Assembly: GCF_000341285.1 (NCBI RefSeq)
Contig: NW_005178467.1
Coordinates: 62,001 to 126,000 of the forward strand
Direction: 5' to 3'
Source: Galdieria sulphuraria
Taxonomy: Eukaryota; Rhodophyta; Bangiophyceae; Galdieriales; Galdieriaceae
Length of the DNA stretch: 64,000 bases
The notes under the pieces: generated by a model
Seen by the model: the letters and a program-made list of their open reading frames with translations, nothing else
What the model was told of the DNA's origin: nothing
Databases searched by the model: none
Translations under genes and position numbers: made by a program
Shown here: positions 1 to 11,964 of the stretch, in pieces
Layout: each line of letters begins with the position of its first letter
Numbering within the stretch: the stretch's first letter is position 1

Positions 1-2913
1 CTCAATCCGGATAGAAAGGAGGCAGTTATGAACCTGCTGCTTGATGTGGAGAAGAATCTTCGAACTACGGGAATTCTTCCTCCGAAGAAGGTATTCTTTT
101 CGAGAAGTGTGGCTCCAAGTCTTGTGCCGAAACTCAAATCTATTGTTCAACGGCACGGTGGCCTAGTTGTTTCTTCAGCAACCAGTGCTACTCATATAAT
201 TGAACCAGACGTGGATATTCCAACGGACTCAGAAGTAAGTTTTCCTTGTGTAACTAAATTTTTTTTTCTGAAGAGATATTTGTTTCAGGATGTTTCGTCG
301 GAAGAGTATTGTAGAGTTTTGAAAAGAGAGGGCGATAAGGTTTTTGTCCACTGGTGGTATTATCCCGATAGCTACGACTCGTGGATACCTGCTAGTGAAG
401 TTGATGGCTCAGAAATAGATGAACAATCTCCTCCAAAGGGTCCTTGGCACGTTCAAGCAAGGTTTATTATAGACTTGGAAAAGTTCAATGAGTGGCCGAA
501 TGAATTGGATTATGAAGTGCCAGATGATATGATTACCAGGACTATTGCAGATGGTAAAGGTAAATCTGTGGAAAGTGAACATGGTTCGCAAGAGAATCGA
601 ATTGATTCAAATCATGATCTTCACGAAGATAATATTCCAGACAGTAGAAGGAAGAGGAAACTGAATGAGGCTTCTTTAAATGTCAAGGATGAACCACAGG
701 ACTTGGAAAACTCTGACCCATCATTAGAGGAGAACTCTCACATCTTGGAGAAAGGAAGAGATGAAAATGTCAACAAGAACAGGAAAATAACACACGATGT
801 AGAGATAGCTGACACTTCTCAACTTCAATCCAAGTTGAATTCGGAACAATTAGTGGTAAGTAGGAACGATATTTTTTACAAGTTCTTTATTCATATTGTA
901 TTTTATATGGAATAGGAACGCAACAAAGAAAATACTGACACACACGGCAGTGGAATTCAAGATTCACTAATGAAGACAAACGAACTTTTAAAACAGGAAG
1001 TGGAAAATGTTACCCAAACACTAGAGAAAGGAATGGAACAGAATAACTCAACCTCCATTGAACATCAAAAAGAAACAACACCTACAACTCTGAATCTTGA
1101 CCCATCGAATATTGAAACTAATCATAATGAATTGGCTAGTTTTAATGATATTGGTGAGCTTACGGCTACTCTTCCTGAGGAACCTATTTTTATACCATCA
1201 TATTCGAGATGGTTCAGAATGGATGCCATACATGATATAGAGAAGCGAGCACTCTCTGAATTTTTTACGGGTCAATATCCCTCGAAGACACCCGAGGTTT
1301 ATATGCAGTATAGAAATTTCACTGTTCAGTCTTGGAGAGCAGATCCTAAGCATTACTTGACAGTAACTGCATTGAGAAGACACTTAGCTGGTGATGCATG
1401 TGCTATTATGAGAATTCATGCATTCCTTGAACACTGGGGCCTCATCAATTATAATATCGATGCAAGTAATCGACCATCTCCAACATCTTTTGGATCACCT
1501 CCTGTGATACCGTTGGCCTCACATGGTTCTGTGACAAGTGGAATTCCTCGTTTATTATTTTTTGATGATGGTTCTCATCCGGATATGTTGGATAGAAGTG
1601 TAGACTATAGATTACCAGAAGCACAAATGACACGTCGGGAACTTTATGCGACAGCTGCAGCAGCGACATATTATTGTGAGATTTGTGGAAAGGACTGTTC
1701 AGAGTTTCGTTATCATTGTATAAGCCAAGCTGATATGGATATTTGTCCTAGTTGTTTTTCACAAGGAAAGTTTCCGTCAGAATTTACGAATGATCAATTT
1801 GTTCCGATGAAAGCAGTATCGGAAGCTAGTGTTGGTGAAGAAACCTGGTCGGAGAATGAAACTTTACTTTTATTAGAAGGATTGGAAAAGTATGGAGAAA
1901 ACTGGGACTCTGTAGCTGAACATGTGGGTACAAAGAGCAAGGAATCATGTGTTTTGCATTTTATTCGTCTTCCTATCGAAGACTCATTTCTGGAAGAACA
2001 GTTAGGAAAAGATTTCAGCTACATTTCGAGAGAGCAAAATAAGAAGGAAGATAATGATGTATTGAACTCGTTTGTAAGTGAACCATTTCCTTTTGCGGAT
2101 ACAGCCAATCCAATCATGGCACAAGTTGCTTTCCTTGCTTCTATGGTTTCTCCACAAGTAGCTTCAGCCGCGGCTAGAGCAGCTTTAGATGCGCTTACCA
2201 AGACTAGTTGTGACTCAGAGAATGAGAAAGTCAGTCAAGTACATTCCATGCAATCCACTTTGGAGTCACAAGTTGGTAGGCAAGCTACAGAAGTCATGTC
2301 TGAACAGCTTGTGAGTGGAGTGAATAATGAAGCAAATCAAGAGAATAAGAGTAATTTGGAAAGTGAAGAAGCTAAGATGGATAGTGTATCTGTACAGGCA
2401 GCAGCGGCAGTAGCTTTGTCAGCTGCTGGTGCTCGAGGAAGAATTCTTGCAGAAGAGGAATCAAGAGAAATAGAGAGACTGTTTGCAGTTGCATTAGAGT
2501 CCAAATTGAAAATGCTGCATATGAAAATGGACTATTTTGAACAGATGGAAACGATCACTCGTCGTGAGAGAGAAAAGCTCGAACGATATCGATTGCAAGT
2601 TGTTGCTGATCGACTATCTTTTGCATATTCACGAGTATCTGGCAAGCTATCAGAGTCTAATACTATATTTAAAGTTGCAGATGGACAAGTTACCAAAGAG
2701 CCATTAGAGAAGGAAGAGTTAATCCTATCCATAGATTCACCGACCGAAGCTATACCTTCACAATCCTTTAAAAAAGGACCACAGCCAATGATAGATCCAT
2801 CCCAGTTTTACCCTAATGAAGATGTCTCTATGATGGAATACGTAGAACAACCCAACTCTACCAATTCATATCTTATGGAAGACCATCTTTTGAAATGGAA
2901 TGATTTGCAATGA
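1..2913 (+). CDS. SWI3/SMARCC-type SWI/SNF chromatin-remodelling subunit (5' partial)
   Basis: Core scaffold subunit of SWI/SNF nucleosome remodellers in the nucleus. Exons read as 1-234, 289-855 and 916-2913. The first part carries the SMARCC-specific BRCT/chromo-like region (YYPDSYDSWIPASEV, then FNEWPNELDYEV). It is followed by a SWIRM domain beginning near IPSYSRWF, a ZZ-like zinc finger (YYCEICGKDCSEF ... CPSCF), a SANT domain (ETWSENETLLLLEGLEKYGE) and a C-terminal coiled coil rich in E, R and K. An ATG lies at 28, but the frame is open to the window edge and animal relatives have about 150 residues before this point, so the gene very likely begins upstream. The two introns are 54 and 60 nt; the first is stop-free and in frame. 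Family assignment is firm; the true start is unknown. Confidence 0.93.
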
Positions 2914-3149
2914 GTCGAACACTATAGGTAGTTATTCTGTTGATGTTTATAATCAATTTGGGTTTTGGACACAATGGACGTTTGGTAGAAAATAGAAAAT
3001 ATTCAAAAGAATTGATTATGCGAAGAATGCCAGAAACGAGTTCTTGTGATTCCTATTCAGAATGCCAAGATGATGGCACTCATGCCCTTGGAGACTAGTA
3101 ACTTGATGATGACTTGTACAATCTATTAAAACGGAAAATGAAGAAAGTT

Positions 3150-3968
3150 TTATTTAGTAGATTGTTGCGAGAGGAATTCCAGCCTTCGTTTTATCGAAAG
3201 TTCTATTTGATGAAATGGCTTATCGAATGAAGTGTGTGCCTTCATAGTCCAAGGTCCATCAGCTGTTTTGTTGGTCCATTCAAAGGTATACTTTCTTGAA
3301 CCCCAATCCGCAATCATATTCAAGTTATTGGCTGTATTTATTACACGCTTCCAGCCAATAGAACCACTTTGTCTATATTTTGAAAGATAGCTATATTCAC
3401 CTTCTATGACGTTTTTCATATCCAACTTGTGAGAAATCTTGGCTTTGGTTGCTTTCATCTGCACATCATACTGTATGCGAATGGAATTATTCGAAGCCAA
3501 TCGACTGAACAACTCAAGTCTATCAGAGTTTCTCTCCCAACTCTTTTTAGATACTTGCCGAAAACCAAAATAGCCTGTCAATTGGTTTCTTTTGTCTATA
3601 TTCAAACTATACTTCAAGTTACACATATCTCGTTGAGGTAACCAACTGAAATCTAACAACTGTCTCTTTCCGAAAGAAGTAAAACTATGCTCTATACCGA
3701 AGTGTTTCACATGCGAGTGTTCCGCACTATACGAAGCATACGCTCTTGTCGCTCGATTAGGACCATATGTAAACTCCAAGTCAAGAGCAGGTTTGTGAGG
3801 CTCAAAGTGAACGGTAACTGCTGCCTTTCCTCTTCCCGTTGTGTGATCGGTAGCATAATGGGCATAAGCCAAAATATTTCTTCTCTATATTATGACCATT
3901 GACAAGTTTAGTATTCGCATTATGGAAACCCATAAAATGGAAAGTTGTCTTACATGAAGAGACGACAT
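3150..3968 (-). CDS. Beta-strand-rich protein, possible OEP24-like plastid outer-envelope pore
   Basis: Two exons: a five-codon first exon (3954-3968, MSSLH) and 3150-3884, joined over a 69-nt intron (GTAAGA...ATATAG). The ATG at 3968 is the only in-frame start before an upstream stop. The product is 249 residues with no signal peptide or hydrophobic helix. It is built almost entirely from short alternating polar/apolar strands such as AAVTVHFEP, ALDLEFTYGP and KYTFEWTNK, the look of a beta barrel. The beginning (YATDHTTGRGKAAV) and the WGSRKYTFEW segment resemble plant OEP24 in order and spacing, but this was judged by eye. It is divergent from the carbamoyl-phosphate synthase gene, with 106 bp between start codons. 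Other mitochondrial or plastid barrel families are possible. Confidence 0.6.
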
Positions 3969-4074
3969 CGGCGATGAGTATACAAAAAATGGAGTAAACT
4001 GTTTAATGGATGATGGATCGTCGGTTGTAACGGAATTACTGAAGATTATTGGAGATCTTACTAGTTCCTGTTGA

Positions 4075-7000
4075 ATGAAGACCAAAGTTGAAAGTTTTCC
4101 AGTCTCTTCTTGTCTTGCATTCCACACTGTTGAATTATCCTTATGGAGTCGTTATGGGAAAGGAACACTTTGTCGTTCACCTTTTGGAATGCCTTGCAAT
4201 ATTGAAAAGACTACCTGGCTCGATAGAAAGTGCTTTGGGGGAAAGAGAACCAATCATACAAGAATACTAAGATGTCTCAAGAAGTACAATCCAACTTGCT
4301 GTAGCAATAGTGAGCATACAGATTCGCAGTCAACGCCAATTGTTTTATCCTCATCTCACGAAGATGGTGTTGTATTGAAAACTTTTTGGGACTCGAATGA
4401 AGAAGAATGGGTTGAAGTGAATCCTTTTCCTTTTTTAGGAGACAAAGCTCCGAAAGAGAGATATCGTCGAATTAGGAAAAGAGCAGATTTGAAGAAGATA
4501 TTAGTTATTGGGGCAGGACCTATTGTGATTGGTCAGGCTTGTGAGTTTGATTACTCAGGAACGCAAGCTTGTAAGGCTTTGAGAGCAGAAGGATATCAAG
4601 TAGTATTAGTCAACTCCAATCCTGCTACTATTATGACTGATCCTGAGACAGCTGATAGAATATACATTGAACCTTTAGTACCCGAAGTTTTGACCAAAAT
4701 AATTGAAAAGGAAAGGCCTCAGGCTTTACTTCCTACAATGGGAGGACAAACGGCATTGAATTTGGCATTCATTTTGTCCAAAACGGGAGTTTTAGATCGT
4801 TTTCAAGTAGAATTGATTGGAGCCCGTTTAGATGCCATCGAAAAAGGAGAAGACCGGCGTCTATTTAAGGAAGCTATGGAAAGAATTGGACTCAAAACAT
4901 GTCCTTCAGGTATTGCTAATAATTTAGAAGAGGCTAAACAAGTTTCCGAGAAGATTGGAAAATTTCCGTTGATTATTCGTCCTGCTTATACTTTGGGAGG
5001 CACTGGAGGAGGCATTGCTTATAATCAAGAAGAATATGAAGAGATGGCTAAAGCTGGTTTGGATGCTTCCCCAACCCATCAAATACTTGTCGATCTTTCA
5101 CTTCTTGGTTGGAAAGAATACGAGTTGGAAGTTATGCGTGATGGAGTGGATAATGTAGTGATAGTATGTGGTATTGAGAATGTCGATCCTATGGGAGTTC
5201 ATACTGGAGATTCTATTACTGTCGCTCCTTGTCAAACACTAACTGATAGAGAATATCAAAGACTTCGTGACTATGCCATTGCCGTAATTCGAGAAATTGG
5301 AGTTGATACAGGCGGTAGTAATATTCAATTTGCAGTTAATCCAGAAAATGGAGAAGTAGTTATTGTCGAAATGAATCCTCGAGTATCTCGTTCTTCCGCT
5401 TTAGCTTCCAAAGCCACTGGATTTCCAATTGCTAAAATAGCAGCCAAGTTGGCCATTGGATTATCCCTTCCAGAGATTCCGAATGATATCACTAGGAAAA
5501 CTCCAGCATCATTTGAACCTTCATTGGATTATGTCGTTACAAAGATTCCTCGATTCGCCTTTGAAAAGTTTCCAGGCGCTTCCAATATCTTGACAACTCA
5601 AATGCGTTCTGTTGGAGAAGCAATGGCTTTGGGAAGAAGTTTTTGTGAAAGTTTTCAGAAAGCCATTCGAAGTTTAGAAGTTAGTGGACGATGGGGATTT
5701 GGTTGTGATGGAAAAGATGAACAGATTCTCAGTCGAATAGAGTTAGAATCTGCTCTTCGAACACCCACACCTGAACGTATCTTTGCAGTGAGACAAGCAC
5801 TGATGGCTGGAATGAGTATAGATGAGATTTATCAATTATCCCGTTATGATCGCTGGTTTTTATATCAACTTTACGAAATCTATCAAACGGAACTTTCCAT
5901 AAGGAATCGCTCTTTAGAAAGTATTTCTGCAGAAGAATTATTTGCTATCAAAGCAAAAGGATTTTCTGATTATCAGATTGCCTTTGCCACGAATACAACG
6001 GAAGAGAAAGTACGCTTATATCGGAAAAGTTTGTATATGAAACCGGTTTATAAAACGGTGGATACTTGTGCTGTAGAATTTGAGTCTTATACGCCGTATT
6101 TGTATTCAACTTATGAGAGTCGAGTTGTTTGGGGTACAGCGGAAGAAATAGCTGCTGGAATGGAGTCTGAAGTTCCTATTTCAAGTGGAAAGAAGAAAAT
6201 ACTTATTTTAGGAGGTGGACCTAATCGAATTGGTCAAGGAATAGAGTTTGATTATTGTTGTGTTCATGCATGCTTTGCTTTACGTGAAGCCAAGTTTGAA
6301 ACTATTATGATGAATAGTAATCCTGAAACTGTATCTACTGATTATGATACTTCAGATCGACTTTATTTTGAACCTTTGACATTGGAAGATGTTATTCATG
6401 TGATTGAAGCAGAAAGAGTGGATGGAATTGTTATTCAATTTGGAGGTCAAACTCCATTGAAGTTAGCCATGTCTTTGCAAAAATATCTGACCTCGAAAGA
6501 AGCCAAGGATAGTGGAGTTGAGGCCATTATTTTAGGCACGAGTCCAGAATCCATTGATATTGCAGAAGATAGAGATCGATTTGTTCGCATATTAAATGAG
6601 TTGAAGATTCGACAACCATCCAATGGAATTGCTAGAAGTTTAGAAGAAGCTCAACGAGTGGCATCGGAAATTGGTTATCCAGTAGTAGTTAGGCCAAGTT
6701 ATGTATTGGGTGGTAGAGGGATGGAAATAGTATACAATCAACAGCAATTGGCCAAATATATGACTGCTTCTGTAGTTGTTGAAAGTGAACATCCTGTGCT
6801 CATCGATCACTTTTTAGAGAATGCAGTAGAAGTTGATGTGGATGCGCTTGCAGATAAGACAGGAAAGGTAGTCATTGGTGGGATTATGGAACATATTGAA
6901 CAAGCAGGAATTCATTCGGGTGACTCGGCATGCATACTTCCAACTCAAACCATTCCTTATTCTGCACTAGTCACTATAAGACAATGGACAATAGCATTGG

Positions 7001-7812
7001 CCAAGCGGTTACAAGTTGTTGGTTTGATGAATGTTCAATGGGCAGTACAGGGCGATAAAGTTTTCATATTGGAAGCCAATCCTAGAGCTTCCAGAACTGT
7101 TCCATTTATTTCGAAAGCCATTGGAATTCCATTGGCAAAGATTGCATCTCTCTTAATGATTGGAAAGACTTTGCAAGAACTTGGATTCACTACGGAAGTA
7201 ATTCCTAAACATGCTGCTGTAAAAGAAGCAGTTTTACCTTTTAACAAATTTCCATTGAGTGACATGTTACTTTCTCCAGAAATGCGTTCCACTGGAGAAG
7301 TTATGGGAATTGATTTTTCTTATCCGGCAGCTTTTGTAAAAGCACAAATGGCAGCTGGAACTCCACTTCCATTGGAAGGGACGATATTGTTATCTTTGGC
7401 TGAAGAAGATAAAAAACAAGGAGTTGCTTTGGCACATGACTTTATAGACTTGGGGTTTCATATTCTAGCTACTCGAGGAACCTATGTGCATCTTATAGCA
7501 GAAGGATTGAATCCTTCTCAAGTAGAAATGGCATTCCAAATAGGAGAAGGACGTCCGAATATTGTTGATCGCATAAAGAATCGAGAAATTCAACTATTTA
7601 TTATGACACCGGGAATAGATAAGGACACAGAAAGTGAGAAACAAGTACGAAGGACTAGTGTTCAATTTAAGTTGCCTATGATTACTACATTGGCTGCAGC
7701 AAAGGTAGCTGCTCAAGGAATAAGAATATTAAAGTCTCAAGAACCGAGTGTGATTTGTATGCAAGATTATCACGCAGAACGTTTGGTATCCAAAGGTGCG
7801 ATGGTTTCTTAG
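4075..7812 (+). CDS. carB: Carbamoyl-phosphate synthase large subunit, plastid-targeted
   Basis: Makes carbamoyl phosphate from bicarbonate, ammonia (from the glutaminase subunit) and two ATP, for arginine and pyrimidine synthesis. Single exon of 1245 residues against about 1070 in bacteria; the extra length is mostly an N-terminal region of about 130 residues that looks like a transit peptide. The two homologous ATP-grasp halves are clear. The first starts at [20 protein letters not shown], with the carboxyphosphate loop [13 protein letters not shown]; the second starts at [20 protein letters not shown], with [17 protein letters not shown]-terminal MGS-like allosteric domain follows ([14 protein letters not shown]). 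Many red algal plastid genomes keep the small subunit carA, so this nuclear product probably pairs with a plastid-encoded partner; that is inference. Only 59 bp separate its stop from the NEDD8 start. Confidence 0.96.
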   Translation: MKTKVESFPVSSCLAFHTVELSLWSRYGKGTLCRSPFGMPCNIEKTTWLDRKCFGGKRTNHTRILRCLKKYNPTCCSNSEHTDSQSTPIVLSSSHEDGVVLKTFWDSNEEEWVEVNPFPFLGDKAPKERYRRIRKRADLKKILVIGAGPIVIGQACEFDYSGTQACKALRAEGYQVVLVNSNPATIMTDPETADRIYIEPLVPEVLTKIIEKERPQALLPTMGGQTALNLAFILSKTGVLDRFQVELIGARLDAIEKGEDRRLFKEAMERIGLKTCPSGIANNLEEAKQVSEKIGKFPLIIRPAYTLGGTGGGIAYNQEEYEEMAKAGLDASPTHQILVDLSLLGWKEYELEVMRDGVDNVVIVCGIENVDPMGVHTGDSITVAPCQTLTDREYQRLRDYAIAVIREIGVDTGGSNIQFAVNPENGEVVIVEMNPRVSRSSALASKATGFPIAKIAAKLAIGLSLPEIPNDITRKTPASFEPSLDYVVTKIPRFAFEKFPGASNILTTQMRSVGEAMALGRSFCESFQKAIRSLEVSGRWGFGCDGKDEQILSRIELESALRTPTPERIFAVRQALMAGMSIDEIYQLSRYDRWFLYQLYEIYQTELSIRNRSLESISAEELFAIKAKGFSDYQIAFATNTTEEKVRLYRKSLYMKPVYKTVDTCAVEFESYTPYLYSTYESRVVWGTAEEIAAGMESEVPISSGKKKILILGGGPNRIGQGIEFDYCCVHACFALREAKFETIMMNSNPETVSTDYDTSDRLYFEPLTLEDVIHVIEAERVDGIVIQFGGQTPLKLAMSLQKYLTSKEAKDSGVEAIILGTSPESIDIAEDRDRFVRILNELKIRQPSNGIARSLEEAQRVASEIGYPVVVRPSYVLGGRGMEIVYNQQQLAKYMTASVVVESEHPVLIDHFLENAVEVDVDALADKTGKVVIGGIMEHIEQAGIHSGDSACILPTQTIPYSALVTIRQWTIALAKRLQVVGLMNVQWAVQGDKVFILEANPRASRTVPFISKAIGIPLAKIASLLMIGKTLQELGFTTEVIPKHAAVKEAVLPFNKFPLSDMLLSPEMRSTGEVMGIDFSYPAAFVKAQMAAGTPLPLEGTILLSLAEEDKKQGVALAHDFIDLGFHILATRGTYVHLIAEGLNPSQVEMAFQIGEGRPNIVDRIKNREIQLFIMTPGIDKDTESEKQVRRTSVQFKLPMITTLAAAKVAAQGIRILKSQEPSVICMQDYHAERLVSKGAMVS

Positions 7813-7871
7813 AAAAATAGTCCATTTTTTCATAAAAATAGAATCGATCTTTGTCCATTCTCACTTTCGTC

Positions 7872-8114
7872 ATGTTGGTAAAAGTAAAAACTTTAACTGG
7901 AAAAGAAATAGAAATAGATATCGAACCAGGAGATAAGATTGAAAGAATCAAAGAACGAGTTGAAGAAAAGGAAGGCATTCCTCCAGCACAACAAAGACTT
8001 ATATTTGGAGGTAAACAGTTGGCTGATGAAAAGTCAGCAAGAGACTATCATATTGAAGGTGGTTCAGTATTGCACTTGGTACTCGCTTTGAGAGGTGGAA
8101 ATAGAGTAAGTTGA
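7872..8114 (+). CDS. NEDD8/RUB1 ubiquitin-like modifier
   Basis: Ubiquitin-like protein conjugated to cullins to activate cullin-RING ligases. The 80-residue precursor starts at the ATG at 7872 ([20 protein letters not shown]) and is nearly colinear with human NEDD8, including [15 protein letters not shown] and the LALRGG end. Ala at position 72, just before RGG, distinguishes NEDD8 from ubiquitin, which has Arg. After the mature GG the precursor has a short tail (NRVS) to be trimmed by a NEDD8 protease. The last codons, AGA GTAAGT, also read as a perfect splice donor, with a TTTCTATAG acceptor 72 nt on. Splicing there would change only the removable tail. Confidence 0.96.
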   Translation: MLVKVKTLTGKEIEIDIEPGDKIERIKERVEEKEGIPPAQQRLIFGGKQLADEKSARDYHIEGGSVLHLVLALRGGNRVS

Positions 8115-8245
8115 TGGTCTATTTGGAGTTTGATCGATATAGATTGTGAAGCTGTTCTACTTTGGTTGGTTTCTATAGAATACACGATGTTTTATTTTTG
8201 GGTTCCTAGCGAATCAACATAAAAGACTCCAAAACCTTTTCCCAA

Positions 8246-9212
8246 TCATTCACTATGGAGTATTTTATTATGTGTTTTGGAAGCATAATCAACTGCTTCT
8301 TCAATAGCACTAGCCCATCCTTCCATACCTGGTTCCTTTGCTGAGAATATCAACTTGAATCCAAACTTATGACAAGCATCTGCAGTAGTTTTACCAATAC
8401 AAGCACTTATAGTTTTATAAGCAACTCGTTCACTCCAAATACCAACTGCAGAAGGTGAACCCAAAGCCACAATAGAACAGGACTCTGCAAGTTTCTGCTG
8501 TTCCCAAGTCCATTCACAAGGAACTGTAGTATAAATATTCCATCTTACTACTCGGCAACCTCGTTCTCTCAATATCTGTTCCATCGATGGAGAAGCCAAA
8601 GCAGAAGTAGGATAATACACTTTGGTATTCTGTTTCAATATGGGCAACTGCTCAGCAAGTGACTTTCCTGTTGCTATAGTTGGAATAAATAGATCGTTGT
8701 TATTCTCAACCAAATGATATAAACGATGAGCAGTACTCTTTCCTACAGCAGCTAACAATGGTAAGGTTGGTTTTCCACTCAGTCTTATTCGAAACTAAAG
8801 ATTGATGAAATACTAAAAATAAGAAACTCAACATACTTCCAGGCTTCTATCAACATATCTGCTGCTTCAGGTGATGTTATAACCAACCAATTGTGATGGT
8901 TGTCTTTCAATTTGGCAATAGACTGAACCAGATGGTCAAACTCCTCAGTCTTTTCCTGTTTGACACAAGGAATAGATACAAAACTTTTCTCCAAACGATG
9001 GCATCAATACACAAGGCATACAATGACAGTCACACTCACTTGATATTTTTACTTTTCAAAAGATTAGCAAGCTTTTCATCCTTTCTAGGTTCTCTAGTAA
9101 GTACTACCAAAGGTCGTTTTGGAATATTTACTGAAAATAATGATAACCTTTTACAAGTTCTTCTATGAAAGAATAACTTTTTCTTTCCTATAGCAAAAGC
9201 AACAAATGCCAT
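8246..9212 (-). CDS. hemD: Uroporphyrinogen-III synthase
   Basis: Cyclises hydroxymethylbilane with D-ring inversion to uroporphyrinogen III, the precursor of heme, chlorophyll and bilins. Three exons are needed: 9040-9212, 8837-8983 and 8246-8783, with introns of 56 and 53 nt, both ending in AAG. The spliced protein has a basic N-terminus suitable for organelle import, the first-domain start RPLVVLTREPRKDEKLANLL, the conserved VITSPEAADML strand-loop, then LLAAVGKSTAH and VALGSPSAVGIW of the second half. The acceptor of the second intron is the less certain one; AATAAG is the choice that keeps frame. The ATG lies only 6 nt after the stop of the panB gene upstream on the same strand. Confidence 0.9.
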
Positions 9213-9218
9213 CTTCTT

Positions 9219-10362
9219 CTATTTGGAATGGCCATATAAATGTTCGGTGGAATGAATTTCTTGTGATTTGTGATTCCTTTCGATGAGATGTAACGACTGA
9301 ATTTCTTCTAAAAACTGTTCATATTCTTCTTTTGGCATATGATATGGACTATATGTTTCACTTGGAAATTCTCCGTTACGTACTTCATCACGATAGTTTT
9401 CCAACGCCTCTTGAATAGCTTCTCCTACTTGAGCATATTTCTTACAAAACTTGGGAGTTACTTTAGCATGATGTGGATGTTGTAACATTCCACACATATC
9501 GTGATATACTAAAACTTGTCCAGAAGTGTATTTTCCGGCTCCAATGCCAATCGTTGGAATATTTAAAAGCTCCGTAATATGTTTAGCAACCACTTCAGGT
9601 ACACACTCTAATACAATAGCAAAAGCACCTGCTTCTTCTAAAGCAATGGCATCTTTCAATATATCTTTTGCTTCTTTACTATTCCTTCCAAAGGAACGAA
9701 AACCACCAATAGCACTCACACTTGCCGGAGTCAATCCAACATGTCCCATCACAGCAATTCCTCCTTGAACAATACGATGCACAGTTTCTGCTACTTTCTT
9801 ACCTCCTTCCAACTTCACAGCATCTACAGATCCTTCCTTGACCAATCTATAAGCACTCGACATGGCTTGGTCTGAAGAAATTTCATAACTTCCAAAAGGC
9901 AAATCTCCAACGATAAGTGGACGCTTACAACCATTAACGACAGCACGACAATGATGAATCATATCGGTCAAAGTCACCTAAAGCTGTATTTGTTAAATAT
10001 TTGGAATCATTGAGACTCCTATGCTCTACCTTTTGTGTCGTATCGTGACCCAGAACTACCATCGCAACCGAATCACCAACCAACACTACATCTATTTCTG
10101 CAAGATCTGCATGTACAGCTGAAGGATAATCATATGCAGTTATCATAACAATCTTTCTCCCTTCCTTCTTCCATTTCCTCAAGTCTTGAAGGTTCACTCT
10201 TCGAGGTGGTTCTGGAGCTTTTGGTACCACCTTGAAGTTCCTTTGAGTACCCATTCCTATTGTGTTATAGTTGACAAGTCCAGATAAAGCTGGCCAAAGT
10301 CTTTGTAGGCTTGATAAGTCACTAAAAGCTGATCTTCTTTGGAATAGACCAATAAAAGCCAT
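9219..10362 (-). CDS. panB: 3-methyl-2-oxobutanoate hydroxymethyltransferase (ketopantoate synthase)
   Basis: Transfers a hydroxymethyl group from methylene-tetrahydrofolate to alpha-ketoisovalerate, the first step of pantothenate and CoA synthesis. Exons 10030-10362 and 9219-9977, 52-nt intron (GTAGAG...CTTTAG). The start is the ATG at 10362, giving [10 protein letters not shown] and about 60 residues rich in R, S and L that look like a mitochondrial presequence. Signature motifs: [29 protein letters not shown] (metal-binding loop), [36 protein letters not shown] and [20 protein letters not shown]. It sits between MINDY (84-nt gap) and hemD (6-nt gap) in a minus-strand tandem. Confidence 0.95.
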
Positions 10363-10446
10363 TTTATTCCCAAACAAATAATAATAATACTAATGATCCA
10401 TAGAGGAATCTTATCACCCTTTGGTAGTACAATATTCTCCTCCATA

Positions 10447-11942
10447 CTACTGAATACTACAACTAGACTTTTTATCACCACCAGAAGATGACTTGGGTGA
10501 ACGACTACCCTTTGCTTTAGGTGAAGTACGATGAATATTTCGAGATGGACTTGTCCTATTCGTTGTAGCATGAGATTGTTGTTTTCTTTGCTCTTCTTCT
10601 TGAAGTTTCTTGGCTAGCTGATAATCAGTATCTTCAACATGTGGAGATGATACATGCAAAGAAGATGGCTGTTTTTCTTGAGCTTGTAATTGTGCAGCTA
10701 ATTGTTCATCTAAACTTGCAGTTCCAGCTGTTGTAGGTAAAGAACCTGAAGTTTTAGCTTCATGTTGGATGGACTGAAAATCTGCAGTTACAAATTCTGA
10801 ATCTCCATAGATAGAACAAACCTTCTCCCAAATAACATCCTTCTCTTCTGCAAAACCGATATCCGATATGAGCAAATATAGATTGCCCATATGCTTAGTC
10901 ACCGTAGAGAAATGATTATTTCTGAAAAATACACACAACTCATTCTCCTCAACCAATTTGTGCAACTCTTCTAAACCATAAATGGTGAGTTGATTGCTGG
11001 TTTCTGTAAGGAATTCTCTTATTATGGTTGCTTTGGTTCTTGGACTAGGTTGTGTTATCGACAAGTTTGTAAGTTCGCTTTCCATTTGTTCTTGTGAAGT
11101 GACTTCCTTATTAGAGATATTCTCCATTTCAGATGACTGTTCTCGTTCCTCAGAATTCTCCTTGTTGGTATCTTCTATTTCCATATGAACAGATAAGTTT
11201 CCTTGTTCTGTTGAATCATCTACATGTGTTTGAGTTACTTGCTCTGTACCCATAGGATTCTCTCTTTCTATACTTTCTAACAAAGATTCATTGAGAGGCT
11301 CTTTCAAAGTGTCTTGAGTTTTTTCTTGTTGTTGTTGAACACTTGAATGTACTTGTGTGAGTGATTCTCCATCTGAATGGGTTTCCAAAGAAGATTCTCT
11401 AGTTGAAGGTTTCAGTTCATCACTTGCGACCAGAAAATCAACCAATTGATTATAAGACAAGTTATCTATGGTGGAGACCAACACGTCGTTCTTTGGGTCA
11501 ATTATCCAACCATGTAATAAACGCACTCGAAAGGCATCAAAAGCGGATAACTCGACAGTATATTCAAAAGACTCACAACTATGAAATCGTACATTGACGT
11601 CTATTCCTGTTCTCAACCTTGGGATGACGCCTACCACGTCCAATACTATTTGTTCCAAGTTTGCATCTTGTCCAACGTTAGTTTGAAAAAGATAGTCTGT
11701 CAACAATTCTGCCAACTGTTGATATGCTATATAAGAAATATCGGCGTGGATGTCTATACTACCTCTCAACAACAAACAATTGACTGAGACAAGTTTTAGT
11801 TTCAAACCCTTCAAGAACAACGACTATTACCTATTGCTAACAAGGGACAAGGACCGTTTTGGTTTTGTAAACAAATAGCCGTATTTCTATCTTTATATTT
11901 GACTCTCTTCACACGATAAAAGTCTTCCACTTGTGTCGACAT
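10447..11942 (-). CDS. MINDY-family (FAM63) deubiquitinase
   Basis: Cysteine protease that trims K48-linked polyubiquitin. Exons 11831-11942 and 10447-11783 with a 47-nt intron. Splicing restores the active-site block QNQNGPCPLLAI + VNCLLLRG, where the Cys of GPCP is the nucleophile. Downstream, the catalytic-domain features ELCVFFRNNHFSTVTKH (catalytic His) and DIGF are present. The C-terminal part has two MIU-like ubiquitin-binding helices (SLDEQLAAQLQAQEKQ and TDYQLAKKLQEEEQ). The protein ends in CSIQ, a CaaX-type prenylation box. About 481 residues. The ATG at 11942 lies 22 nt after the stop of the mitochondrial carrier on the same strand. Confidence 0.92.
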
Positions 11943-11964
11943 CCTCTTCCAAAAATGACAATCC

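Noticed and set aside
3687-3902. Plus-strand frame antisense to the beta-barrel-like gene
   Set aside because: Arg/Ser-rich shadow frame; the minus-strand reading has spliced structure and coherent strands.
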